NCBI GenBank assembly: GCA_015487405.1
Contig: WFPV01000123.1
Location: 1-14,349 of the forward strand
Direction: 5' to 3'
From: Aquifex sp.
GTDB taxonomy: Bacteria > Aquificota > Aquificia > Aquificales > Aquificaceae
DNA length: 14,349 nt
A model generated the notes under the pieces. That model saw only the letters and a list, made by a program, of their open reading frames with translations. It did not search any database and was not told the DNA's origin. Made by a program: the position numbers and the translations under genes. Below are positions 1-6,090 of the stretch, piece by piece. Position 1 is the first letter of the stretch, and each line of letters begins with the position of its first letter.

Positions 1-236
1 CTACTGATACTTCCTAGGAATTTAGCCAATGAATGCCACCATAGCCTTACTGCCTCTGGACTAACTTCTATTCCCATCATCTGTTTCAGTAGTTGAGCGA
101 CTTTTCTAAAGGACAATCCGTTAAAATACAAAACTACAGCTATTGCTTTTATTTTCGCTGGTATTCTTTCTCTCTTTTCAATCTTTTTAAAGCATTCCTC
201 TAACTTCCCTATCAGCCCATATCTCTATTTTCTCAT
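1..236 (-). pseudogene. Transposase N-terminal fragment, probably degenerate
   Basis: On the minus strand, reading leftward from about 224 to the window edge, one open frame encodes a basic helical segment followed by a helix-turn-helix-like stretch: IPAKIKAIAVVLYFNGLSF, then RKVAQLLK, then GIEVSPEAVRLWWHSLAKFL. The pattern 'LYFNGLSFRKVAQLL...VSPEAVRLW' is typical of the DNA-binding N-terminus of DDE transposases of the IS6/IS240-like kind. The frame is still open at base 1, so the catalytic part lies outside the window. The only nearby in-frame ATG (236-234) is followed by a TAG at 227-225, three codons later, with AAGG just upstream of the ATG. This suggests a nonsense-inactivated gene rather than an intact one. 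A second minus frame (about 330 to 210) is also open but has no recognisable motif. The family assignment is tentative; the transposase nature is moderately secure. Confidence 0.5.
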
Positions 237-350
237 CCCTTATCTTGGCATTCTCACTTATTGAAAATGCTAAAGTTAGGTTTGTTAGACACCTATAAGA
301 GTTTCGATACCTCTTACTTACCTTAAGCAAAACTCCATAAAATAATTCCT
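237..350. other. Non-coding spacer between transposase remnant and oxidoreductase gene
   Basis: About 114 AT-rich bases with no start codon plus ribosome-binding site for a real gene. If the leftward transposase remnant belongs to an insertion sequence, its right terminal repeat should lie here, but only one end is visible, so no inverted repeat can be paired. A TAAAAT box at 338-343, only a few bases before the ATG at 351, could be a -10 element giving a leaderless transcript. No good -35 is seen. Confidence 0.3.
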
Positions 351-1157
351 ATGCATATCCTTCTTGTAGGCTTAGGTAATATGGGCTCAAAATATCTGAG
401 AAAGTTGAAAGAGCTCAGCCATTTACCTGTTGTGTGCGATATAGACCCGGAGAAGGCAAATGAATGTGAAGAATGTCCTTTTTACTGTCACGTAGGTGAT
501 ATAAAGGAAGAAATAAGTCGTGTAATCATTGCGGTAAAGCCGGAAGACCATGTAAAACTCGCAAAGGAATTCCTAAGTAAAGGAATCCCCGTCCTTTTAG
601 AAAAACCACCCGCTCTCAGCAGTGAGGAGTTTAAAGAAATATCAGAAAATCCTCTTTTAGAAATATCAGAAATAGAACTATACTCCGAAGGAGTAAAAAA
701 CTTTCCAACAAATGTAAATCCTAAAGAGATACTCATAGAGCGACTAAACAAAGGAAAAGGCTACATAAATCCCTTATGGGACCTCGCATGGCACGACCTT
801 TACATACTCCAGTATCTCTTCAAAGATGTAAAAGTGGAAGACTTCTCAAAAAACGGAGTGGTGTGGGAACTCAAAGGGAAAGTAAAAAATGAAATCCCCT
901 TCACCCTCAGAGTAGCTTGGAACTATCCCGAAGAACAAGTAAGGAGATGGATCATAAAAACTGACCAGGATGACCTAATCATAGACTTCCAAAACGAGAC
1001 ACTACAATACGGAAACCTGAGGAGGGAACGCCTCTTCGGCGACAAGTTAAGGGAAATGGTCAGCGATTTTTTAGAAGGAATTAGAAGGGAAGGAAGCAGA
1101 GAAAGAGCCCTAAGAAACTTACAGATACTGGAGAGTATAAGCCATGACCTTCGGTGA
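351..1157 (+). CDS. Gfo/Idh/MocA-type NAD(P)-dependent oxidoreductase, short form
   Basis: The 268-residue protein begins with a Rossmann dinucleotide-binding fold: ILLVGLGNMGSKYL at residues 3-16 gives the glycine-rich loop, and D30/D32 end the second strand. A strand leads into VLLEKPPALS at 81-90; the EKP motif is the family's conserved turn carrying the active-site Lys (K85 here). WDLAWHDLYIL at 143-153 matches the family's catalytic His-Asp region (H148, D149). Family members are usually 320-360 residues, so this copy is short in the C-terminal sheet domain. The substrate cannot be predicted; sugars, amino-sugars and biliverdin-like compounds are all known in the family. There is no convincing Shine-Dalgarno before the ATG. 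The 3' end overlaps the next small gene by 14 bases, suggesting coupled translation. The family call is good, the reaction unknown. Confidence 0.8.
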   Translation: MHILLVGLGNMGSKYLRKLKELSHLPVVCDIDPEKANECEECPFYCHVGDIKEEISRVIIAVKPEDHVKLAKEFLSKGIPVLLEKPPALSSEEFKEISENPLLEISEIELYSEGVKNFPTNVNPKEILIERLNKGKGYINPLWDLAWHDLYILQYLFKDVKVEDFSKNGVVWELKGKVKNEIPFTLRVAWNYPEEQVRRWIIKTDQDDLIIDFQNETLQYGNLRRERLFGDKLREMVSDFLEGIRREGSRERALRNLQILESISHDLR

Positions 1158-1266
1158 AATCTTATCTTATCTCTTTATCTTTATTTTTCCCTGGATAATA
1201 CTAATTCTTTACTGGAAAATTCAGTTCAAAGCTGTAAAGAGAAAATACGGAAAGAGAGAAGACTAA
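1144..1266 (+). CDS. Small single-pass membrane protein, 40 residues
   Basis: An ATG inside the end of the oxidoreductase gene opens a frame of 40 codons ending in TAA. The product starts MTFGEILSYLFIFIFPWII and continues LILYWKIQF: a hydrophobic, aromatic helix at about residues 5-27, then a basic tail (KAVKRKYGKRED). This is the layout of a small inner-membrane peptide with its positive C-terminus in the cytoplasm. The start overlaps the upstream gene by 14 bases, as expected for translational coupling. The stop overlaps the end of nuoG by three bases on the opposite strand, so the frame fills the gap exactly. I recognise no family; the role is unknown. The polar/apolar organisation and tight fit argue for a real gene, but chance is not excluded for so short a frame. 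Confidence 0.55.
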   Translation: MTFGEILSYLFIFIFPWIILILYWKIQFKAVKRKYGKRED

Positions 1267-3161
1267 ACAGCCTTCTCGTAGTAAACCTCTATATCTTTGT
1301 TCTTTTCGTAAAGCTTGCTTAAATTTGCACTTCTTGCGGTAATCCAGTTATTCTTGTAAAGGTGAGGCATAAATCTTCTTTTGAGAGGTTCGTAAGAACG
1401 GATAACCTGTAGCTCTCCCTCGTCTGTGAAATTCTCCCCAAGGTATTTCCAGAATCCCACATCGTCAAAAGCCCAGGGCAAGAACTTCCTCACTTTTACC
1501 TCACCGAAGAAAGTTAAGTAAGTGCCTTCATGCTCTCCCATTAGGGACATCGGAACTCTTATGTGGGCATACTCACTGAGACCATCCGCAAAGGGACTGA
1601 CCACTATCAAGTGCTCTAATTTTTCTGATAATTCCTTAAATACGCCTTCGGCGTAGAATTCTAAAACATCCTCTCCGAAAACTATAAGGTTATCTATATC
1701 CCCGTTCAGGGCAAGGTCCATAACAGCCTTCAAATCAGAATAACTATCCTTTAAAACCTTATACAGGTAGAAAGTATTAGCGTCTTTGGGAACGGGGACG
1801 ACTTCAATATCTTTACCTTCAGTAACTTTCCTAAGCTCAAGGGCTATTTCCTTTGGATTTTCGTAGTAGTGGGGCGTAACGAGAAGGTATCCTTTTCCTT
1901 CTAAGTTCTTTATCTCTTCAAGGGAACTGAGTTCTTTCGGCTCAAACTTGCCGTCTCTAACCGTCTTTCCAAACTTGTAAACAGGTTTCTTAATGTAATA
2001 GCTTAGAACCGTAGCGATTGATGTGAGGTCGTCTCCCACCAGAACGAAGAAGTCCGCATCTTTGAATTCTTCCACCGAAGATATCTTAAACTCTCCTATT
2101 TCATTAGCAAACCTGAAGAAGTCCTCTGTCTGTGGAGCGGTTACGTAAGCTCCGGCACTCTTTGCGATTCTGACAACTTCGTCTATTATCTCCTTCGGGA
2201 GATATGCAGAAAGGATGATTCCTGTTCTGTTTCCGTGTTCCTTCAGGATTGTGGTAAGGAGGTTTACCGTATTTCCTTGGGTTTCTTCCCTTCCGTGAAC
2301 GTCCGTCTTGAGAAGTCTATTGTGATTAATAGCGTCGTATCCGAAAAACGCCTTTGCACAGATGTTTAGCTCGTCCGTAGGCTTAGTTCTGTAAACCTTC
2401 CTCTTGGAACGCCAGTCTCCCACTCCGTATTCTATTTGAATTTCACAGCCTACGGGACAAAGATTGCAAGCGGTTCTTTCCTTTTGAAGGAGCCAGCTCC
2501 TGGTCCAATACTTAAAGGGCTTAGAAATTATAGCTCCTACAGGACAGACGTGAACGCATATTCCGCACATCTCGCAGGTGGAAGTGTCCATAGGTCTTAC
2601 AGCGGGAACTATATTAGAGTGAAATCCTCTGTCCTCTACGTATAGGGCATGTGCTCCTACTATCTCGTCACAGGCACGGGTACACCTGTAGCACACAACA
2701 CATCTGTTAGAGTAGTACTCTAAAAAGTCGCTTTCCCAGTCTTCCTCGTGTCTTTCCTTTTCTAAAGCTGAGATGGGAACTATCTGTTTCTGAGGTCCGT
2801 AAATTGCTCCCAAGTTTTGGAGGTCGCACTCTCCCGCTTTATCGCATATGGGGCAATCCAAAGGGTGCCTCGTCATGAGAGCCTGAAGGAGGTATTTTTG
2901 TTGTTCTCTAACCTGCTCGCTCGTTCTGTGGGTTCTTATTCTCATTCCGTCCTGAACAGGAAGGTTACAGGATATAACGAGTCTGTTAATGTCCTCCCAG
3001 TAAACCACGCACATCCTGCATGCACCGGCTATAGGGAGTTTTGGGTGGTAGCAGAAGTAGGGGATGTCTATTCCGTTTTCAAGGGCTACCTGGAGAACGG
3101 TTTTTCCCTTTTCGGTTTCAATCTCTCTGTCATCTATGTAAATCTTTACTTTCTCAACCAT
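1263..3161 (-). CDS. nuoG: NADH-quinone oxidoreductase subunit G (complex I, Fe-S subunit)
   Basis: NuoG carries most of the iron-sulfur clusters of the peripheral NADH-oxidising arm of complex I and passes electrons from NuoF toward quinone. All N-terminal cluster motifs are visible in the 632-residue product. A [2Fe-2S] site is formed by C37, C48, C51 and C65. The His-ligated [4Fe-4S] site (H99-x3-C103-x2-C106-x5-C112) matches N5. Two ferredoxin-like clusters use C154/C157/C160 with C206 and C196/C199/C202 with C164. A further C232-x2-C235-x3-C239-x28-C268 motif corresponds to cluster N7, found only in some bacteria. The rest is a shortened molybdopterin-oxidoreductase-like domain with no obvious cofactor site; E. 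coli and Thermus homologues are about 908 and 783 residues. The ATG is preceded by GGAGGT at good spacing. No other nuo gene is adjacent, so the gene stands apart from its complex. Confidence 0.95.
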   Translation of the reverse strand: MVEKVKIYIDDREIETEKGKTVLQVALENGIDIPYFCYHPKLPIAGACRMCVVYWEDINRLVISCNLPVQDGMRIRTHRTSEQVREQQKYLLQALMTRHPLDCPICDKAGECDLQNLGAIYGPQKQIVPISALEKERHEEDWESDFLEYYSNRCVVCYRCTRACDEIVGAHALYVEDRGFHSNIVPAVRPMDTSTCEMCGICVHVCPVGAIISKPFKYWTRSWLLQKERTACNLCPVGCEIQIEYGVGDWRSKRKVYRTKPTDELNICAKAFFGYDAINHNRLLKTDVHGREETQGNTVNLLTTILKEHGNRTGIILSAYLPKEIIDEVVRIAKSAGAYVTAPQTEDFFRFANEIGEFKISSVEEFKDADFFVLVGDDLTSIATVLSYYIKKPVYKFGKTVRDGKFEPKELSSLEEIKNLEGKGYLLVTPHYYENPKEIALELRKVTEGKDIEVVPVPKDANTFYLYKVLKDSYSDLKAVMDLALNGDIDNLIVFGEDVLEFYAEGVFKELSEKLEHLIVVSPFADGLSEYAHIRVPMSLMGEHEGTYLTFFGEVKVRKFLPWAFDDVGFWKYLGENFTDEGELQVIRSYEPLKRRFMPHLYKNNWITARSANLSKLYEKNKDIEVYYEKAV

Positions 3162-3202
3162 GACGACCTCCTTGAATCCATTTTAAAATATATCCTCCTG
3201 TT

Positions 3203-3208
3203 TATAAT
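3203..3208 (+). promoter_or_regulatory. Possible -10 box for the 3243 gene
   Basis: An exact TATAAT lies 35 bases before the ATG at 3243, in the 81-base divergent region shared with nuoG. The matching -35 (about 3180-3185) is poor, so this is a candidate only. Confidence 0.3.
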
Positions 3209-3242
3209 AATTTCGTATTTCTAAAATCAGCGGAGGTAAGCC

Positions 3243-3554
3243 ATGCAGATGGATGCAGACTTCAAAATAGGAATAGACCTTCTAAAGAAGTTTAAAGAAC
3301 AAATAGAAGCTTTAGCGAATTCTTCCAGCGTAGAAGAGTTGAAGGATAACTTAGAAACTATTAAGGAGATAATAAGAAACGCCACCTACAGAATTAAGCA
3401 GGGAAGTGGACCTTTCAAGGAAGAGTTCTATTCCGCCTTGGCGGTAATAGTGAGGAACGCTCGTGAGTTTGAGGACGCTGATGCGGTAAAAGAGAACGCT
3501 AAAAAGGTCTTAGAGCTTTTAGAAAATTTAGAAAAGGCTACGGCGGAGGCGTAG
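3243..3554 (+). CDS. Small acidic all-helical protein of unknown function
   Basis: The 103-residue product has no signal peptide, membrane segment or cysteine. It is rich in Glu, Lys, Leu and Ala in heptad-like spacing: KIGIDLLKKFKEQIEALA near residues 8-25, EELKDNLETIKEIIRNATYRI near 31-51, and a C-terminal helix NAKKVLELLENLEKATAEA. This suggests a helical bundle or short coiled coil. A strong GGAGGT at 3231-3236 lies five bases before the ATG; a second Met two codons later is a less likely start. The gene diverges from nuoG and converges on the peroxiredoxin gene, with its stop inside a hairpin. I do not recognise the family and assign no function; the strong ribosome-binding site makes the gene itself credible. 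Confidence 0.75.
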   Translation: MQMDADFKIGIDLLKKFKEQIEALANSSSVEELKDNLETIKEIIRNATYRIKQGSGPFKEEFYSALAVIVRNAREFEDADAVKENAKKVLELLENLEKATAEA

Positions 3555-3564
3555 CCCCGCCGTA
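3539..3564. terminator. Hairpin between convergent genes, probable terminator
   Basis: The 8-base arms TACGGCGG (3539-3546) and CCGCCGTA (3557-3564) are perfectly complementary around a 10-base loop that contains the TAG stop of the 3243 gene. T-rich sequence (TTTAAATTTTTA) follows on plus, and a shorter T-run follows on minus, so it could serve both convergent genes. The G+C-rich stem stands out from its AT-rich surroundings. Confidence 0.65.
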
Positions 3565-3573
3565 TTTAAATTT

Positions 3574-4209
3574 TTACTCGTTTAAAACCTCACCAACTCT
3601 TCCTACGAGTTCTTCGGAAGGCTTGAGGGTCTTCTTACCGGGTTCCCACTTAGCAGGGCAAGCTTCTTCGGGGTGAGACATAAGGTATACGTTAGCCTTC
3701 ATCTTTCTAACGAGTTCGTCAGCGTTTCTTCCGACATTGTAGAAGTTGATTTCGCTTCCTACGAGGACTCCTTCGGGGCTTATTATGAAGGTTCCTCTGA
3801 GTGCAAGTCCGGTGTTTTCATCGTAAACTCCAAAGAGTCTGGATATCCTTCCGGTGGGATCAGCTCCCATAGGATACTTTACGTTCTTGAGGAGGGGTTC
3901 ATCTTTATGCCATGCAAGGTGAACGAACTTAGTATCGGTGGATACGGATATGACTTCACATCCAAGTCCTTTTAGCTCGTCATACTTTTCCGCAAGGTCA
4001 GCAAGCTCAGTGGGGCATACAAAGGTGTAGTCTGCGGGGTAGAAGAAGAGTATTACCCACTTCCTTTCTTTGAGAAGATCTTCAAGAACTATCTTTCCGA
4101 ACTTTCCGGTAGAGGGGTCATAGATTTCCATTTCAAAGTTGGGAACCTTTTGTCCTATCTTAACCGGGCATTCTTCTAAGATTTTCTTTGCGACTTCCTT
4201 GACGTCCAT
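3574..4209 (-). CDS. ahpC: 2-Cys peroxiredoxin (AhpC/TSA family)
   Basis: This thiol peroxidase reduces H2O2 and organic peroxides in the cytoplasm. The 211-residue product has the thioredoxin-fold core with FFYPADYTFVCPTELADL at residues 55-72; C65 in the P-x3-T-x2-C motif is the peroxidatic cysteine. C184 in HPEEACPAKWEPG is placed as the resolving cysteine of typical 2-Cys enzymes, so dimers would form inter-subunit disulfides. RGTFIISPEG follows the core and includes the conserved Arg. An additional C14 near the N-terminus is not part of the usual mechanism. The ATG is preceded by a strong GGAGGT. The gene lies 94 bases downstream of the Crp/Fnr-type regulator gene on the same strand, with an FNR-like palindrome in the gap, and no AhpF or thioredoxin reductase gene is next to it. 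Length and motifs are normal for the family. Confidence 0.93.
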   Translation of the reverse strand: MDVKEVAKKILEECPVKIGQKVPNFEMEIYDPSTGKFGKIVLEDLLKERKWVILFFYPADYTFVCPTELADLAEKYDELKGLGCEVISVSTDTKFVHLAWHKDEPLLKNVKYPMGADPTGRISRLFGVYDENTGLALRGTFIISPEGVLVGSEINFYNVGRNADELVRKMKANVYLMSHPEEACPAKWEPGKKTLKPSEELVGRVGEVLNE

Positions 4210-4230
4210 GTTAACACCTCCTTTTTAAGA

Positions 4231-4258
4231 ATTATTTGCATTTATTATTTTAAATCAA
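4231..4258 (-). promoter_or_regulatory. Candidate promoter for the peroxiredoxin gene
   Basis: Reading leftward, TTGATT (complement of 4253-4258) is followed after 16 bases by AATAAT (complement of 4231-4236), resembling a vegetative-sigma -35/-10 pair. Transcription would start near 4224, leaving a leader of about 15 bases that contains the ribosome-binding site. The palindrome at 4278-4289 would then be centred near -60. Positions are inferred from sequence only. Confidence 0.35.
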
Positions 4259-4277
4259 AAATACCTTCGGTTTTAAA

Positions 4278-4289
4278 TGACTTAAGTCA
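4278..4289. promoter_or_regulatory. FNR/DNR-type operator palindrome TGACTTAAGTCA
   Basis: A perfect 12-base palindrome, TGAC-TTAA-GTCA, sits in the 94-base gap between the Crp/Fnr-family gene and the peroxiredoxin gene. It matches the inner bases of the TTGA(T/C)-N4-(A/G)TCAA sites bound by FNR and DNR/NnrR-type proteins; the outermost pair (A and G) does not match. The regulator encoded next door has an FNR-like recognition helix, making it the obvious candidate binder. Confidence 0.55.
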
Positions 4290-4303
4290 GGTTTTGTAAG
4301 GTT

Positions 4304-5026
4304 TTATAGAAGTAACTTTTCTAACTCTTCCTTCTTGAGTATTTCTATGTAGCCCCTTTCCGTGTTTATGATTCCCTGCTTCTTCCACCTGCTCATTATT
4401 CTTATCGTTGTTTCCACGGTCGTTCCCGTCATCTCAGCTATATCCTGACGGGTGAGGGGAAGCCTTATTATTATCTTTCCGTTCTTCTTCTCTCCCGCCT
4501 TTTCCGCAAGCTCCAGGAGGAGTTTAGCGATTCTCTCCTCTACCTTGCCTGAGGCTATGCTTTTCAGGACCTCGTAAGTCTGAAGGAGGTTGTGAGTTGC
4601 GTCACAGGTAAGCTTTATGGCTATTGCGGGATACTTTATTGCGAGGTTTATAAAGTCCTTGTTGGAGATGTATAGGAGAGTAGAGGGAAGGGCAGCCATC
4701 GCGGTGTACTTAAACTTAGGAACGCTCTTTCCCCACTCAATCCATCCAAACACTTCACCGGGAAATACGAGGCGAACTATGATGCTCCTTCCGTCCGAGG
4801 TCTCTTTTATAAGTTTTACAAGCCCTTCTACGAGGATAAATATTCCGGGTTCAGCTTCCTCTTCAAAGAAGATGTATTCTCCCTTTACATACTTTTTTAC
4901 TTGAATGTACTTCGTTACCTCTTCAAGCTCTTTGGGATTCAGGTCTTCAAATAGGTGGGTCTTTTTCAGAAACTCTATCTTTATATCTTCTGGAGTTTGC
5001 CCTTCTCTAAGAGCCTTTTTCTCCAT
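4304..5026 (-). CDS. Crp/Fnr-family transcriptional regulator
   Basis: The 240-residue protein has a cyclic-nucleotide-binding-type beta-roll at about residues 25-120 (FEEEAEPGIFILVEGLVKLIK, then FPGEVFGW), a long dimer helix near 125-155, and a winged helix-turn-helix at about 190-230. The recognition helix TTVETTIRIMSRWKK closely resembles that of FNR: E205 and R209 align with the FNR Glu and Arg that read TGA, with I208 in place of Ser. There is only one cysteine (C141) and no N-terminal Cys cluster, so it cannot be an oxygen-sensing [4Fe-4S] FNR. The effector could be a nucleotide, haem/NO or another small ligand. The ATG has AGGAGG upstream, inside the end of the peptidase gene (46-base overlap), so both are probably translated from one message. 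A likely target is the palindrome before the adjacent peroxiredoxin gene. Confidence 0.9.
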   Translation of the reverse strand: MEKKALREGQTPEDIKIEFLKKTHLFEDLNPKELEEVTKYIQVKKYVKGEYIFFEEEAEPGIFILVEGLVKLIKETSDGRSIIVRLVFPGEVFGWIEWGKSVPKFKYTAMAALPSTLLYISNKDFINLAIKYPAIAIKLTCDATHNLLQTYEVLKSIASGKVEERIAKLLLELAEKAGEKKNGKIIIRLPLTRQDIAEMTGTTVETTIRIMSRWKKQGIINTERGYIEILKKEELEKLLL

Positions 5027-6063
5027 CCTTTCCCTCCTACAACTACCGTCGGTTCAAAAATTACATAATCGGTATGAAAGGGAACCTTGTTCTTCCCACC
5101 GAAAGTATGGTTATCGCCTATGGCTATATGAATCGTTCCCAAAATCTTTTCCGCTTCTAACACGTTGTCTGCTCTTGTGGCTTTGGGATTTGTTCCTACA
5201 CCGAACTCTGCTATGAACCTCGCGTTCGGGAATCTATCAAAAACCTTCTCAAGCTCATATCTATACTCGTCGAATCCTTCTATCTCTTCCACAGCACCAT
5301 CCCTGAATTTAAGAGTAATAGGCTTTTCTAACCTTTTGTTTGGTGCGTATTCTATTACGAGTTTTCCATAAGCACTGTCTTCAACCGGTGCTATAAAAGC
5401 CTCTCCCGCGGGAAGGTTTCCGTAAGTTCCCGGTGAAGTTAAAAGTCCCGTATCGGGGATTCCCTTTCTTCCTTCTATGGAAAATTCAAGCTTTACTCCG
5501 CTGTTATTGACAACTTCTACGTATTCTCCTTCTGTTAAGATTTCCGCTATGTCCTGGCTGAGTTTCGCCACGTAGTCCCAGTCCACGTTCATTGGTCCGT
5601 AAAGCATTTCCGGCTCAAATAGGGGCATTGAGGCGTAACGGGCTTTAAAGGTGTCCGTAAGGATTTTTCTGTAGGTGGTGTGCGTAGTAGAGTAATAAGA
5701 GAGTGCTACCACAACCGTTGGAATGTTTACACCGAAGGTCTTTAGTATATCTATTACTTTACTTATATCGCAAGGCTCCTTATGAATTATCTTTTTAAAG
5801 AGTCCTTCTTCCTTTAGAACTTGAATTGCTTTTTCACCGAATGTCTCCATCCAGAGCTCTTCGGGGGGTTCTTTTCCATGCTGACCTGTGGTGGGAAATA
5901 TGACTTTTTTAATGTTTGTGGTGAACTCCTGTCCTACTTCCTCCAACAAATTTACAAGTTCTATTAGGTAAGGTTTTTCATCGTCGGTAAATACCAAGAG
6001 TTTATCTTCCTTAGAAACACCTAAGTTTACCTTAAGAAGATTTCTGAGGTGATCTTTTATCAT
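4981..6063 (-). CDS. M29-family thermophilic aminopeptidase
   Basis: Family M29 (AmpS, PepS, aminopeptidase T/II) consists of cytoplasmic, metal-dependent exopeptidases that remove N-terminal residues and are common in thermophiles. The 360-residue product shows the family's metal-site motifs in order: GNLPAGEAFIAP at 215-226 (E221), AEFGVGTNP at 285-293 (E286), GTIHIAIG at 309-316 (H312), and PFHTDYVIFEP at 328-338 (H330, D332). All expected ligands are present, so it should be active, with two Co/Zn-type metal ions. Characterised members are about 400-415 residues, so this one is slightly short in the N-terminal domain. It begins 27 bases after the MCE-type gene and overlaps the regulator gene. 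Only a weak AAGG precedes the ATG, which fits read-through translation from upstream. Substrate preference is unknown. Confidence 0.85.
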   Translation of the reverse strand: MIKDHLRNLLKVNLGVSKEDKLLVFTDDEKPYLIELVNLLEEVGQEFTTNIKKVIFPTTGQHGKEPPEELWMETFGEKAIQVLKEEGLFKKIIHKEPCDISKVIDILKTFGVNIPTVVVALSYYSTTHTTYRKILTDTFKARYASMPLFEPEMLYGPMNVDWDYVAKLSQDIAEILTEGEYVEVVNNSGVKLEFSIEGRKGIPDTGLLTSPGTYGNLPAGEAFIAPVEDSAYGKLVIEYAPNKRLEKPITLKFRDGAVEEIEGFDEYRYELEKVFDRFPNARFIAEFGVGTNPKATRADNVLEAEKILGTIHIAIGDNHTFGGKNKVPFHTDYVIFEPTVVVGGKGWRKRLLEKGKLQKI

Positions 6064-6090
6064 AGCCTTACATATAATAATAAACTTAAA

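Noticed and set aside
237..330. Minus frame about 330-210 (contains VSKRYRNSYRCL) as the true N-terminus of the transposase through a frameshift
   Set aside because: It lacks any recognisable transposase motif and a start codon, so joining it to the HTH frame is speculation.
1256..1277. Hairpin GAGAAG...CTTCTC at the junction of the small membrane gene and nuoG
   Set aside because: The stem is only six bases with a 10-base loop and no T-run on either side; it is too weak to call a terminator.
2817..3224. 135-residue plus-strand open frame opposite the start of nuoG
   Set aside because: It lies antisense to the conserved cysteine motifs of NuoG, has no ribosome-binding site and no recognisable domain; it is a shadow of a strongly constrained gene.
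4304..5026. Calling the regulator an oxygen-sensing FNR
   Set aside because: It lacks the N-terminal cysteine cluster needed for a [4Fe-4S] centre and has only one cysteine in total.
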